The notes beneath the pieces were generated by a model. The model did not search any database. It saw nothing but the letters and a program-made list of their open reading frames with translations, and was not told the DNA's origin. Below are positions 14,984 through 22,784 of a stretch of DNA of 64,000 nucleotides, piece after piece (position 1 is the stretch's first letter; every line of letters starts with the position of its first letter). The DNA is taken from assembly GCF_037026715.1 (NCBI RefSeq), contig NZ_JBANCG010000009.1, positions 1 through 64,000 of the forward strand. The letters run 5' to 3'. Both the position numbers and the translations under genes were made by a program. The stretch is from Breoghania sp037026715. GTDB lineage: Bacteria; Pseudomonadota; Alphaproteobacteria; Rhizobiales; Stappiaceae.

Positions 14984-17521
14984 TCAGAACACCTGTTCGG
15001 TGCGGCTGATGATGTCGTCCTGCACTTCCTTGGCGAGCACGACGAACTGTGCGGAATAGCCCGCGACGCGAACCACAAGGTCCCTGTGAGCCTCCGGGTT
15101 CTTCTGCGCTTCGAGCAGGGTTGCCCGGTCGATCACGTTGAACTGCATGTGCATGCCCTTGTGATCGAAGTAGGAGCGCACCAGAGACGCGAAGTTCTGC
15201 AGGCCGTTGTCGCCAGCAAGGGCGGAGGGCAGGAACTTCTGGTTGTAGAGCGTTCCGTTGGAGGCGATGAAGTGGTCGAGCTTGGCCACGGAGTTGGCCG
15301 CCGCGGTCGGGCCCTTCACGTCCTTGCCCTGGCGGGGCGACACGCCGTCGGCCAGAGGCGCCTTTGCGGGACGTCCGTCGGGCAGGGCTCCGACATCCTT
15401 GCCGAAGAGCACGTTGGCGGACACCGGATAGATGCCGGCCTGGAACTGGCCACCGCGCGGGTTCCGGTACTTCTCCACTTCCTTGCAGTAGATCTGCGCG
15501 CACTTGCGGGCGATCATGTCGACTTCGTCGATGTCGTTGCCGAAGCAGGGCGCACTGTCGAGCATCCGGCGGATGTTCTCGTACTTGCCGTTGCTGCCGC
15601 CAATGCCGTTGCCGGCCGCAAGCGTCCGGTAGACTTCGTCCTTCAGCGTCGACATGTCCGTGGAGTTGGAATTGACCAGCACCTGGCGAACCGCGGCGTA
15701 GACCTGCTCTTCCGTCGGCTCCGAAGCGCCGTTGCCTGCGGCCGTGGCGCCCTGGGCGAGACCGAAGTTGGCGTCGAGCGCTTCCTTCAGATCGGCCATG
15801 GAGAGCGTTTTGTCATCGAAGACGAACTTCTTCATCGCGTAGACGCTGTCACCGCTGTCGGCGACGCCGAAGGCCTGCGGACCGGTAAAATTGTAGATCG
15901 CGCCACCTTCCTGCACGGACATGCCGCGGCCCATGCAGTCGTCGACCATGGCCGACAGGAACGGCAGAGGCGCGCGTTCGGCATGGGCGATGTCGACGCA
16001 GTTGTCGGCCTCGGCCAGATGCTTGACGAAAAAGGCCATCTGCTTGCCGAAGGCGCCGAAGAAGTCGTCGATCGACTTCCAACCGGACATCTCGCCGGTC
16101 ACGGGGCCGAGCTGAAGATCGCCGACCTTGCCGTTGTTGAGCGTGATCTCGAGCACCTTGGCGACGTTAAAGAACGCCGCGTCGTGCCAGCCTTCCGTGC
16201 GATGGATCGCCTGCGGCTCCACGCAGCCGACGATGCCATAATCGCGGGCATCGGCGAGCGAGACGCCGCGGTTCTGCAGGGCCGGGATGATCACTTCGTC
16301 GTTGTAGATCGCCGGCACGCCAAGACCGAGGCGAACGACTTCTGCGGCGCGGTACAGGAATTCGTCGGGCGTGTCCTGCCAGACGCGGATCGAGAAGGAG
16401 GGGGCGGGCAGTCGGACGTGGGCGACGGCCTCCATGCACATGTAGGAGACATCGTTGGTGGCATCGAGGCCGTCTTCGGTCTGGCCGCCGACGCACAGGT
16501 TCTGGAACACCGCATAGCCGGCAAAGGCCTGCGCGGAGATTTCGTCACGGGTCTTGTTGACGTCGTTCAGCTTGATCCAGATGCAGTCGACCAGTTCCTG
16601 CGCGAATTCGCGGCTGATGGACTTGTCGGCCTCCAGGTAAGGCTGCATGTACTGGTCGAAGCGGCCCGGCGAGATGGAGTGGCCGCTGGACTCGATCTGC
16701 AGCATGCACTGGACGAACCACATCGTCTGGCAGGCTTCCCAGAAAGTCGTGGCACCGTTTTCGGGCACACGACGGCAGTTCTGGGCGATCTGCTGCAGTT
16801 CCTGCTTGCGGGTCGGGTTGTTTTCGCGCTGCGCCAGCTCCTCCGCCTTGTCGGCATAGCGATGGGCGAAGTTGATCGCGGCGTTGTAGGTGATGATGAT
16901 CGCGTTATAGAACTGCTGCTTCTTGATGTAGGACGGGTCCATCCGGTCCAGAAGTTCAAGTTCCTTGACGGCCTGTGCGATCACGCCGCGGAAGCCGATT
17001 TTCATGATCTTGGCGTAGTCGACACAGACGTGGCCAACGCCGCCGAAGTAGTAGTTGCCGACCGTGAAGACGCCGTTGTTGATGCAGTCGTGCGTCTTCT
17101 TCGACATGTAGGACGCGGCCAGGTCGCTGGTCGTCTTGCCGGGCCAGTACTTGAAGGCTTCGTGCAGCGCCGCAGCCGTTTCCTTCGGGATCTCGAAGGG
17201 GTCGGCCATGCGCGTCGCCATGGTCTCGAATTCCTTCTCGACCCAGTCGAACGAGAACTCGGGGCAGATTTCGGTTGAACGCGGGTTCTTGGTGATTGCG
17301 CCGACGATGAGCTCGTCGTCGCGGATGGTGATCGGAAGTTCGTTGAAGATCTTCTCGGCAACCTTGGCCCGGCGAACGATCGCCGGAAGACCTTCCGTCT
17401 CCTTGTATGCCTCGGTCGCCAGGACGGCTCGCTCGGATTCAACGTACGGACGCGCATTCAGGATCTGGTTCTTTAACCGGATCACGCGGTCCGTTGGTTT
17501 CGTAAAGCCCTTCTCAATCAT
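14984..17521 (-). CDS. Glycyl-radical diol (1,2-propanediol/glycerol) dehydratase
   Basis: The 845-residue enzyme dehydrates a vicinal diol without B12. The thiyl site is GCVEPQ (C433, E435) and the radical glycine is G821 in RVAGYSAQF. D447 in TEGWHDA and the HS pair in SSGHSISPGRFDQY match positions of the Clostridium butyricum glycerol dehydratase as I recall it, separating it from choline lyase. Sequence similarity to that enzyme appears near end-to-end except for a 60-residue insertion at residues 587-646. The ATG at 17521 has GGAG 6 nt upstream. Pdu-type neighbours and a PocR sensor favour 1,2-propanediol; glycerol remains possible. It acts in the BMC lumen and needs the activase at 5461-6378. 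Confidence 0.96.
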   Translation of the reverse strand: MIEKGFTKPTDRVIRLKNQILNARPYVESERAVLATEAYKETEGLPAIVRRAKVAEKIFNELPITIRDDELIVGAITKNPRSTEICPEFSFDWVEKEFETMATRMADPFEIPKETAAALHEAFKYWPGKTTSDLAASYMSKKTHDCINNGVFTVGNYYFGGVGHVCVDYAKIMKIGFRGVIAQAVKELELLDRMDPSYIKKQQFYNAIIITYNAAINFAHRYADKAEELAQRENNPTRKQELQQIAQNCRRVPENGATTFWEACQTMWFVQCMLQIESSGHSISPGRFDQYMQPYLEADKSISREFAQELVDCIWIKLNDVNKTRDEISAQAFAGYAVFQNLCVGGQTEDGLDATNDVSYMCMEAVAHVRLPAPSFSIRVWQDTPDEFLYRAAEVVRLGLGVPAIYNDEVIIPALQNRGVSLADARDYGIVGCVEPQAIHRTEGWHDAAFFNVAKVLEITLNNGKVGDLQLGPVTGEMSGWKSIDDFFGAFGKQMAFFVKHLAEADNCVDIAHAERAPLPFLSAMVDDCMGRGMSVQEGGAIYNFTGPQAFGVADSGDSVYAMKKFVFDDKTLSMADLKEALDANFGLAQGATAAGNGASEPTEEQVYAAVRQVLVNSNSTDMSTLKDEVYRTLAAGNGIGGSNGKYENIRRMLDSAPCFGNDIDEVDMIARKCAQIYCKEVEKYRNPRGGQFQAGIYPVSANVLFGKDVGALPDGRPAKAPLADGVSPRQGKDVKGPTAAANSVAKLDHFIASNGTLYNQKFLPSALAGDNGLQNFASLVRSYFDHKGMHMQFNVIDRATLLEAQKNPEAHRDLVVRVAGYSAQFVVLAKEVQDDIISRTEQVF
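15584..15763 (-). other. 60-residue insertion in the diol dehydratase resembling an encapsulation peptide
   Basis: These 60 codons (residues 587-646) interrupt the helix before the conserved segment APCFGNDIDEVD. They encode two amphipathic helices (TEEQVYAAVRQVLVNS and STLKDEVYRTLAAG) flanked by flexible linkers rich in Gly, Ala, Asn and Ser. VYAAVRQVL fits the hydrophobic pattern of encapsulation peptides normally found at protein termini. Removing it leaves 785 residues, close to the 787 of the clostridial enzyme (from memory). Confidence 0.75.
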
Positions 17522-17580
17522 AGTCTTCTCCAGGCTGTGATGATCCGGCGGACCCTCTCGGTCCGTCGGAGCCGGTTTCT

Positions 17581-18168
17581 TCAGGTCAGGATTTGCGGGT
17601 CGACGAGCCGCACGAATGCGCGCAGCAGCCCCGGATGACCGGGCCAGGCCGGGGCCGTCACAAGGTTTCCGTCGATGACCGTTTCTTCCGGTTCGACCGC
17701 GACGAAGTCGCCGCCAACGGCACGGATCTCTGGGGCGACGGCCGGATAGGCCGTCAGCCGGCGGCCCTCGAGTACGCCAGCGGCTGCCAGGATCTGTCCG
17801 CCGTGGCAGATCGAGGCGACGGGGCGGTTCGATGTCATGAAGGCGCGAACGAGGGCCAGGATATCGGGATCAAGACGCAGGTATTCGCAGGCTCTTCCGC
17901 CGGCGATGTAGAGGCCCGCGTACTGATCCGGCTCCACGAAGGAGAAGCTCGCGTTCAACCGGAACAGATGTCCCGGCTTTTCCGTGTAGGTCTGGTCGCC
18001 CTCGAAATCGTGGACGGCGGTCTTGATGACGTCTCCGGTGCGCTTGCCGGGACAAACAGCCTCAACGGAAAGCCCCGCCATTTCCAAGGCCTGGAACGGC
18101 ACCATTACCTCATAGTCTTCGGAGAAATCTCCGACGAGCATGAGGATATTGCGGGATTTTCTTCCGGA
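17581..18168 (-). CDS. DJ-1/PfpI family protein
   Basis: The 195-residue protein has the class I glutamine amidotransferase-like fold: NILMLVGDFSEDYEVMVPFQALEMAG at the N-terminus, IAGGRACEYLR, the nucleophile elbow ASICHGGQ (Cys followed by His) and TAPAWPGHPGLL. Relatives act as proteases, glyoxalases or deglycases, so protection against reactive aldehydes is a reasonable guess in this operon. The ATG at 18168 is used; a TTG at 18240 overlaps the likely promoter. It is the first gene of the leftward BMC operon, with 59 bp between it and the dehydratase. Confidence 0.88.
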   Translation of the reverse strand, partial: SGRKSRNILMLVGDFSEDYEVMVPFQALEMAGLSVEAVCPGKRTGDVIKTAVHDFEGDQTYTEKPGHLFRLNASFSFVEPDQYAGLYIAGGRACEYLRLDPDILALVRAFMTSNRPVASICHGGQILAAAGVLEGRRLTAYPAVAPEIRAVGGDFVAVEPEETVIDGNLVTAPAWPGHPGLLRAFVRLVDPQILT

Positions 18169-18240
18169 CATGATAAGTAGCCGCCAAGTTCTGCCGCTTA
18201 TTTCGAGAAAAACGTATTCCCGATCGGATAAAACGGTCAA

Positions 18241-18899
18241 CGAGAGGCACTTGACAATGGCGGGTAATTATTTGCGTGAAATGGTCTAGTCGCCAATAGA
18301 TCGCGGAAATGCAGAGTTTTCAGCTGTTCCCTGTATAGAAATGTCGCGGACAAGAAATTACCTGTCGGGGTAATTTCTTGCGCCAATTGGTAATCTGTTG
18401 CGCTCGTTGGGGGCTGTGTCGTTCCCTGCCGCCGTTCTAAGTCCCAGCGTTCGGACTGAATATGCCGAGGCTACTTTTCACGGAAGTATATGAAATAGCT
18501 AGCTGAATTGGTTTAGAACTGTGGCGCGGGCATCGCGGATGCGGGCGGTCGACAAGTGCGCAGTTTTGAGAAGTTGTTATCTCGCAAGTTTTTACCAGTT
18601 ATGAGCAAGTCAATCTCATTGACCCTCTAATTTAATAGGATCTAGTCTTTCGGCTATCGAAGCACCCGAATTCGGGTCGATCTCCGTATTCGCGTAATTC
18701 AAGGAATATGACTTGAGCCCGGGCGATGAGCTTCGCCGGGTAGCGTAGATCTGTGCGCGCCGCTTCGAGACAACGGGCGAACGCCTGAGAAAGAAACCGA
18801 GCGATCGACATTTGTCCGGGAATGTCACCGAAACGACGACCGACATGCGGTTGGACATTTCTTCACGGGCCGTGTCGATGACGTTGCGCGGGGGATATA
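18241..18899. promoter_or_regulatory. 659-bp divergent control region between BMC operon and membrane-protein/ackA operon
   Basis: No convincing coding frame is present. It contains four copies of a GGTAAT-N4-TTG motif (described separately) and a perfect 14-bp palindrome ACCCGAATTCGGGT at 18664-18677. Just to its left, on the minus strand, lies a possible -35 TTGACC (complement of 18235-18240) for the BMC operon. The right part (about 18410-18899) is otherwise plain, AT-richer than the genes, and ends with GGGGGATATA before the ATG at 18900. Confidence 0.7.
18263..18402. promoter_or_regulatory. Direct repeats GGTAAT-N4-TTG, likely AraC-type response-regulator sites
   Basis: Copies are GGTAATTATTTGCG (18263-18276), GGTAATTTCTTGCG (18369-18382), GGTAATCTGTTGCG (18389-18402) and an inverted GGTAATTTCTTGTC (complement of 18349-18362). 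The second and third are direct repeats exactly 20 bp apart, typical of AraC-family dimer sites. The inverted copy and the second form the hairpin-like AAGAAATTACC/GGTAATTTCTT. They lie 95-235 bp upstream of the first gene of the BMC operon. The regulator at 1700-2833 is the obvious candidate (inference). Confidence 0.75.
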
Positions 18900-19811
18900 A
18901 TGAGTGCAATCGGTCTACTCGTCGCCTTTGGCGGCGGCATTTTCGGCGCGGCGATCGGGGCTCTGCCGGCCTTCGCATTCGTCGGCCTCCTGACGATGCT
19001 GGGTGTGGCCATCCAGCTTGCCATCGCGCCGGCGGCAACCGATTTCTTCGGTATTCCGTTTGGCGTATTCGGGCCTCATGTCGGTGGTTTCGCCTCCGGC
19101 GTTGCCGCCGCCGCCTATGCGGCCGCCAAAGGCAAGCTCGATAGCGGCCGGAACATCGTGACCGCCGGCATGGGGCTCAACGCCCCGGACGTGCTGCTCG
19201 TCGGCGGAATCTTTGGCATCATCGGATACGTGATCGTCTGGCTCATCGCGATGGTGCCGGATTTCGGACCCGGTCTGGCCTGGACGGACTATCCCGGGAT
19301 GGGCGTGGTCATCTCGGCGTTCATCGCACGTTTTGCTTGGGGCACCTGCGGGCTTTGCGGCAAGACGCCCGAAGGCGAACGGTTCTTCCACCCCACGGAT
19401 GCGACGAAGTGGCTGGCGTTCCAGAGCAGCGTCGGACAGCTCGTGGTCATCGGAGTGGGCGTCGGTCTGTTCGGTGGCTGGCTCGGGGTGACCTATGGAA
19501 CGCCCGGTGCGCTCCTGGCCTTCGGCATCACGGCGGCGAGCCTGCTGTTCCTGACCGTCGGCGTGCTGACCCCCGTCACCCATCACATCGCGCTGCCGGC
19601 GGCCATCGTCGGGGTGGCCTCGGGCAGCATCGTGCTTGCCGGCATCGCCGGATTGATCTGCGCCTTCGTCGGCGAATTCTATGCCCGGGTCTTCCTCGAT
19701 CGTGGCGATACCCACATCGATCCGCCGGCCTGCACGATCGCGACGATGACGCTTGTCTTCAACTTCCTGACCTCGATCGGTTTCTGGGCCTTCCTGCCCG
19801 TTCCGGTCTGA
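18900..19811 (+). CDS. Polytopic membrane protein, possible permease, unknown family role
   Basis: The 303-residue protein is hydrophobic and Gly-rich, with about eight predicted membrane segments. The first begins at the N-terminus (IGLLVAFGGGIFGAAIGALPAFAFVGLLTML-type stretch) and the last ends at VFNFLTSIGFWAFLPVPV. A conserved-looking loop has WGTCGLCGKTPEGERFF with two close cysteines, and another has VLTPVTHHIALPAA. I cannot name the family with certainty. It is divergent from the BMC operon and precedes acetate kinase by 155 bp, so transport of the diol, the acid product or a related solute is the best guess. Confidence 0.75.
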   Translation: MSAIGLLVAFGGGIFGAAIGALPAFAFVGLLTMLGVAIQLAIAPAATDFFGIPFGVFGPHVGGFASGVAAAAYAAAKGKLDSGRNIVTAGMGLNAPDVLLVGGIFGIIGYVIVWLIAMVPDFGPGLAWTDYPGMGVVISAFIARFAWGTCGLCGKTPEGERFFHPTDATKWLAFQSSVGQLVVIGVGVGLFGGWLGVTYGTPGALLAFGITAASLLFLTVGVLTPVTHHIALPAAIVGVASGSIVLAGIAGLICAFVGEFYARVFLDRGDTHIDPPACTIATMTLVFNFLTSIGFWAFLPVPV

Positions 19812-19966
19812 TCCGCAAGCGGGCCACTCCCGCAGGCGACGGCGGACGCGGGGTCTCGGTTCCTCAACCGGCCTCGTGTCCTCCCCCTTTCTCTCGTCGT
19901 GGCCGCCGGCCGCTGGGGCCAGCACCAGAGCGCGCGGCGGAGCGTTTTGTGAAAGAGCAGAAAACC

Positions 19967-21217
19967 ATGATCCTGATCATCAACTGCGGCAGCTCGAGCT
20001 TGAAGTACCAGCTCTACAATCCCGATCTGACCGAAGTTGCCGCCAAGGGGCTGATCGCACGGATCGGCGAAAGCGGTTCATACACGGAGCACCAGGCCGG
20101 TCAAATGAGAGCCCGCGAGTGTCGGCCCGTGGCCGATCACAAGGCGGCATTCGATGTCATGGTCGGCAATCTGATGCATTCGGATCTGGCGGTCGTGGAT
20201 GATGCGCGGGCGATCACCGCGATCGGCCACCGCGCCGTCCATGGCGGCGACGTCTTCATGGACTCGACGCTTGTTACCGATACCGTGCTTGAGGAGCTCC
20301 ACGCCTGTGCGCGCTTCGCACCGCTTCACAACCCCTGCAACATAGCCGGCATCGAAGAGTGCCGGCGGCGTTTTCCCGGGGTGCCCAACGTGGTCGTGTT
20401 CGATACGGCCTTTCACCAGAGCGTGCCCCGCGAGGCCCATGTCTACGCGCTGCCCTACGAGCTTTATTCGGAATGCGGCATTCGCCGATACGGCTTTCAC
20501 GGCACCTCGTGCCGATATGTGAGCAAGGCGGCTGCCGACATTCTCAACCGGCCGCTGGAGGATCTGGATATGGTCATCTGTCACCTCGGCAATGGGGTGA
20601 CACTCGACGCGGTCAAGCAGGGGCGCTCGGTCGATACCAGTATCGGCTTCGGGACGTTCTGCGGCATCCCCATGGGCACGCGATCGGGCGACTTCGATCC
20701 CGCCATCATCTTTCACCTCGTCAAGGAACGGGGCATGTCCCTGGAGGAGGTGGAAGCGCTCTGTTACGAGAAGAGCGGTCTTCTGGGGATCTCAGGTTTC
20801 AGCAACGACATGCGCGAAGTGGTGGAGCAGGCCGAGGCCGGCGATGATCGTTGCGCGCTCGCGGTCGATATCTTCGTCTATCAAATCAAGAAGACCATCG
20901 GCGCCTATGCCGCCGCAATGGACGGCCTCGATGCGCTGGTCTTCACGGCCGGCATCGGTGAGAACAGCAAGGAGATCCGTTCGCGCGTGTGCGCAGGGCT
21001 CGGCGTTCTGGGGGTGCGTATCGACGAGCGCCTGAATTCCATGGTGCGCAACGGTTACCCGAACATCAGCGCGGCTAACGCCTCGGTTGCCACCCTCGTC
21101 GTGCCGACGGACGAGGAACGGATGATCGCGCTCGATACGTTCCGGCTGGTCTCGGGCGAGACGCGGGTTCCTCCGCCGATTGCCGCGCTGGAGCCCACCT
21201 ATGCGGAACGGGTATGA
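19967..21217 (+). CDS. ackA: Acetate/propionate kinase
   Basis: The enzyme transfers the acyl-phosphate group to ADP, giving acid and ATP. The 416-residue protein has ILIINCGSSSLKYQLY (phosphate-1), FDTAFHQSVP, RRYGFHGTSCRYV, HLGNGVTLDAV and VFTAGIGENSKEIR, all classical acetokinase motifs. The ATG at 19967 starts the fold; a longer open frame upstream lies in the untranslated gap. With PduL it completes substrate-level phosphorylation of the BMC pathway, where propionyl-phosphate is the expected substrate. It ends before a strong hairpin at 21251. Confidence 0.95.
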   Translation: MILIINCGSSSLKYQLYNPDLTEVAAKGLIARIGESGSYTEHQAGQMRARECRPVADHKAAFDVMVGNLMHSDLAVVDDARAITAIGHRAVHGGDVFMDSTLVTDTVLEELHACARFAPLHNPCNIAGIEECRRRFPGVPNVVVFDTAFHQSVPREAHVYALPYELYSECGIRRYGFHGTSCRYVSKAAADILNRPLEDLDMVICHLGNGVTLDAVKQGRSVDTSIGFGTFCGIPMGTRSGDFDPAIIFHLVKERGMSLEEVEALCYEKSGLLGISGFSNDMREVVEQAEAGDDRCALAVDIFVYQIKKTIGAYAAAMDGLDALVFTAGIGENSKEIRSRVCAGLGVLGVRIDERLNSMVRNGYPNISAANASVATLVVPTDEERMIALDTFRLVSGETRVPPPIAALEPTYAERV

Positions 21218-21250
21218 TCGATTGATAGTGCGAAGAGCTGCGTTATTTGG

Positions 21251-21274
21251 GGGCGGGCCGCGTGAGGCCCGCCC
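21251..21274. terminator. Strong hairpin between convergent ackA and ridA
   Basis: GGGCGGGCC (21251-21259) and GGCCCGCCC (21266-21274) form a 9-bp perfect GC stem with a 6-nt loop, followed by TGTGCTTTAT. It separates the rightward ackA from the leftward operon ending at 21308 and probably works in both directions. The T-tract is weak. Confidence 0.7.
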
Positions 21275-21307
21275 TGTGCTTTATCGGAGCCTTGTATCCG
21301 GGGAGGC

Positions 21308-21655
21308 TCAAAGGGCTGCGGTAATGATGATCTCGACCTTGTAGTCCGGTGTCGCCAGCCGTGATTCGCCGCAGGCGCGGGCCGGCGTATTGGCCGGGTC
21401 GACCCAGGCGTCCCAGACCGCGTTCATTTCGGCAAAGTCGTCCATCGAGGCGAGCCAGATCGTGGCTTGCAACAGGCGCGACTTGTCGGTGCCGGCCTCC
21501 GCGAGCAGCGCGTCGATACGCTTCACGATGGCTTCGGTCTGCGCAGTGACGCTTTCGCCTGGTGCGCCGACTTGCCCGGCGAGCCAGACGAGCCCGCCGT
21601 GAACGACCGCCTGGCTCATGCGCGGGCCGATTTCCAGTCTCTTGATGTCCGTCAT
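21308..21655 (-). CDS. RidA-family enamine/imine deaminase
   Basis: The 115-residue protein is a RidA/YjgF/Rid domain: MSQAVVHGGLVWLAGQVG, the region QTEAIVKRIDALLAEAGTDKSRLLQATIWL, and the arginine-containing end PARACGESRLATPDYKVEIIITA (the Arg that binds the carboxylate of substrate imines). Rid proteins hydrolyse reactive enamines and imines released by PLP enzymes and amino-acid oxidases. It is the last gene of a leftward operon, directly after an FAD-dependent amino-acid/amine oxidase whose imine product it would clear. The ATG at 21655 fits the family start. Confidence 0.92.
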   Translation of the reverse strand: MTDIKRLEIGPRMSQAVVHGGLVWLAGQVGAPGESVTAQTEAIVKRIDALLAEAGTDKSRLLQATIWLASMDDFAEMNAVWDAWVDPANTPARACGESRLATPDYKVEIIITAAL

Positions 21656-21683
21656 GGGGTTTCCGTTCCGGGAAAGGGGCGCC

Positions 21684-22784
21684 TCAGGAAAGGCGCGTTG
21701 GGTCAAGTGCGGCGACAATGTCCGCGGGAAGCTTCGGTGTATGGCCGAGACAAAGATCGGCTGCAAGCTGTGAGAGTGCCGGCGCGGTCTGCACGCCGTA
21801 GCCTCCCTGTCCGGCGAGCCAGAAAAAACCGTCCGCATCGGGCGCGAAACCGACGACGGGGGTGCGGTCGGAGACAAAACTGCGCAGGCCGGCCCAGCTC
21901 CGCTCGACGCGCGTGACCGGCATCGTGACCGCCTGCTCGAACCGATGGAGGCCCTCGGCGAGCACCATGTCGTCGGGCCAGGCGTCATGCGGTTCGGCCG
22001 GATCCTCGTCGGCGGGCGAGACCATCAGCTTTCCGGCGTCCGGCTTGGCGTACCATGTCTCCGACGCGCTGGCGACAAGCGGCCAGCGGGTGACATCAAT
22101 CCCGGAGGGCGGCGGAACGATTGCCGCCGAACGGCGCATCGGCACGAGGCCAACGCGCGCGATCCCGGCCGTTTCGGCAAGAACATCCGCCCACGCGCCA
22201 GCCGCATTGACGATGACGGGCGCCTCGAATGTTCCCTTTGGCGTCTCAACGCGCCAGACGCCGCCTGTTCGCGTCGCCGTCTGGACCAGTGCGTCCGTCA
22301 CGAGGCGGGCGCCGTTCCTGCGGGCAAGGCGGGCAAAACCCTGAAGCAATCGGTCGACATCGATGTCCTGGGCGTCCCGCTCGATGGCGGCCGCCGCGAT
22401 CTTCTCTCGCCGCAGCAGGGGGAACAGGTCGACGGCCTCTTCCGGCGTGAGCGTTTCCATGCCGTCGGCGCCCTTCAGATAGGCCTCGAATGCGTCGATC
22501 TCGTCCTCGCTCGCGATGAGCATCTCGCCGCGCGGGGTCAGCAACGTCTCTTCCGCGATGCCGTCGGGCTCCTTCAGCACAGGCTCGGAGGCCACGTTGA
22601 GAGCTCGCAGCGTGGCGTTGCCGTAGTTGCGAATGTAGATGGCGGCTGAGCGACCCGTGGCATGGCGGCCGAGAGCGTCTTCCATCTCCAGCACGATGAC
22701 GCGGGTATGGGGCGACAGCCGCGCAGCGGCGCCGATGCCGGCGATGCCACCGCCGATGACGAGGATATCTGCCGTCTCGCTCAT
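21684..22784 (-). CDS. DadA/GlyOx-type FAD-dependent oxidoreductase
   Basis: The 366-residue protein is a DAO-fold flavoenzyme: ADILVIGGGIAGIGAAARLSPHTRVIVLEME (dinucleotide-binding Rossmann motif), NAAGAWADVLAETAG, and the C-terminal FAD motif FFWLAGQGGYGVQTAPALSQLAADL. Relatives oxidise glycine, sarcosine, D-amino acids or related amines to imines. There is no signal peptide. Its ATG overlaps the stop of the deacetylase gene as ATGA, and RidA follows 28 bp downstream, consistent with imine chemistry. The substrate is not predictable. Confidence 0.9.
   Translation of the reverse strand: MSETADILVIGGGIAGIGAAARLSPHTRVIVLEMEDALGRHATGRSAAIYIRNYGNATLRALNVASEPVLKEPDGIAEETLLTPRGEMLIASEDEIDAFEAYLKGADGMETLTPEEAVDLFPLLRREKIAAAAIERDAQDIDVDRLLQGFARLARRNGARLVTDALVQTATRTGGVWRVETPKGTFEAPVIVNAAGAWADVLAETAGIARVGLVPMRRSAAIVPPPSGIDVTRWPLVASASETWYAKPDAGKLMVSPADEDPAEPHDAWPDDMVLAEGLHRFEQAVTMPVTRVERSWAGLRSFVSDRTPVVGFAPDADGFFWLAGQGGYGVQTAPALSQLAADLCLGHTPKLPADIVAALDPTRLS

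Noticed and set aside
15086..17278. 730-codon open frame opposite the diol dehydratase
   Set aside because: Low-complexity Val/Asp/Gly-rich translation with no family match, entirely covered by a conserved gene on the other strand.
14984..17521. Choline trimethylamine-lyase (CutC) identity for the glycyl-radical enzyme
   Set aside because: The HS pair, D447 position and overall similarity fit glycerol/propanediol dehydratase, and PduB/PduL/PocR-type neighbours support a diol.
18616..19038. 140-codon leftward frame in the divergent gap
   Set aside because: It overlaps the start of the conserved membrane protein, is Arg-rich and has no domain; treated as noise.
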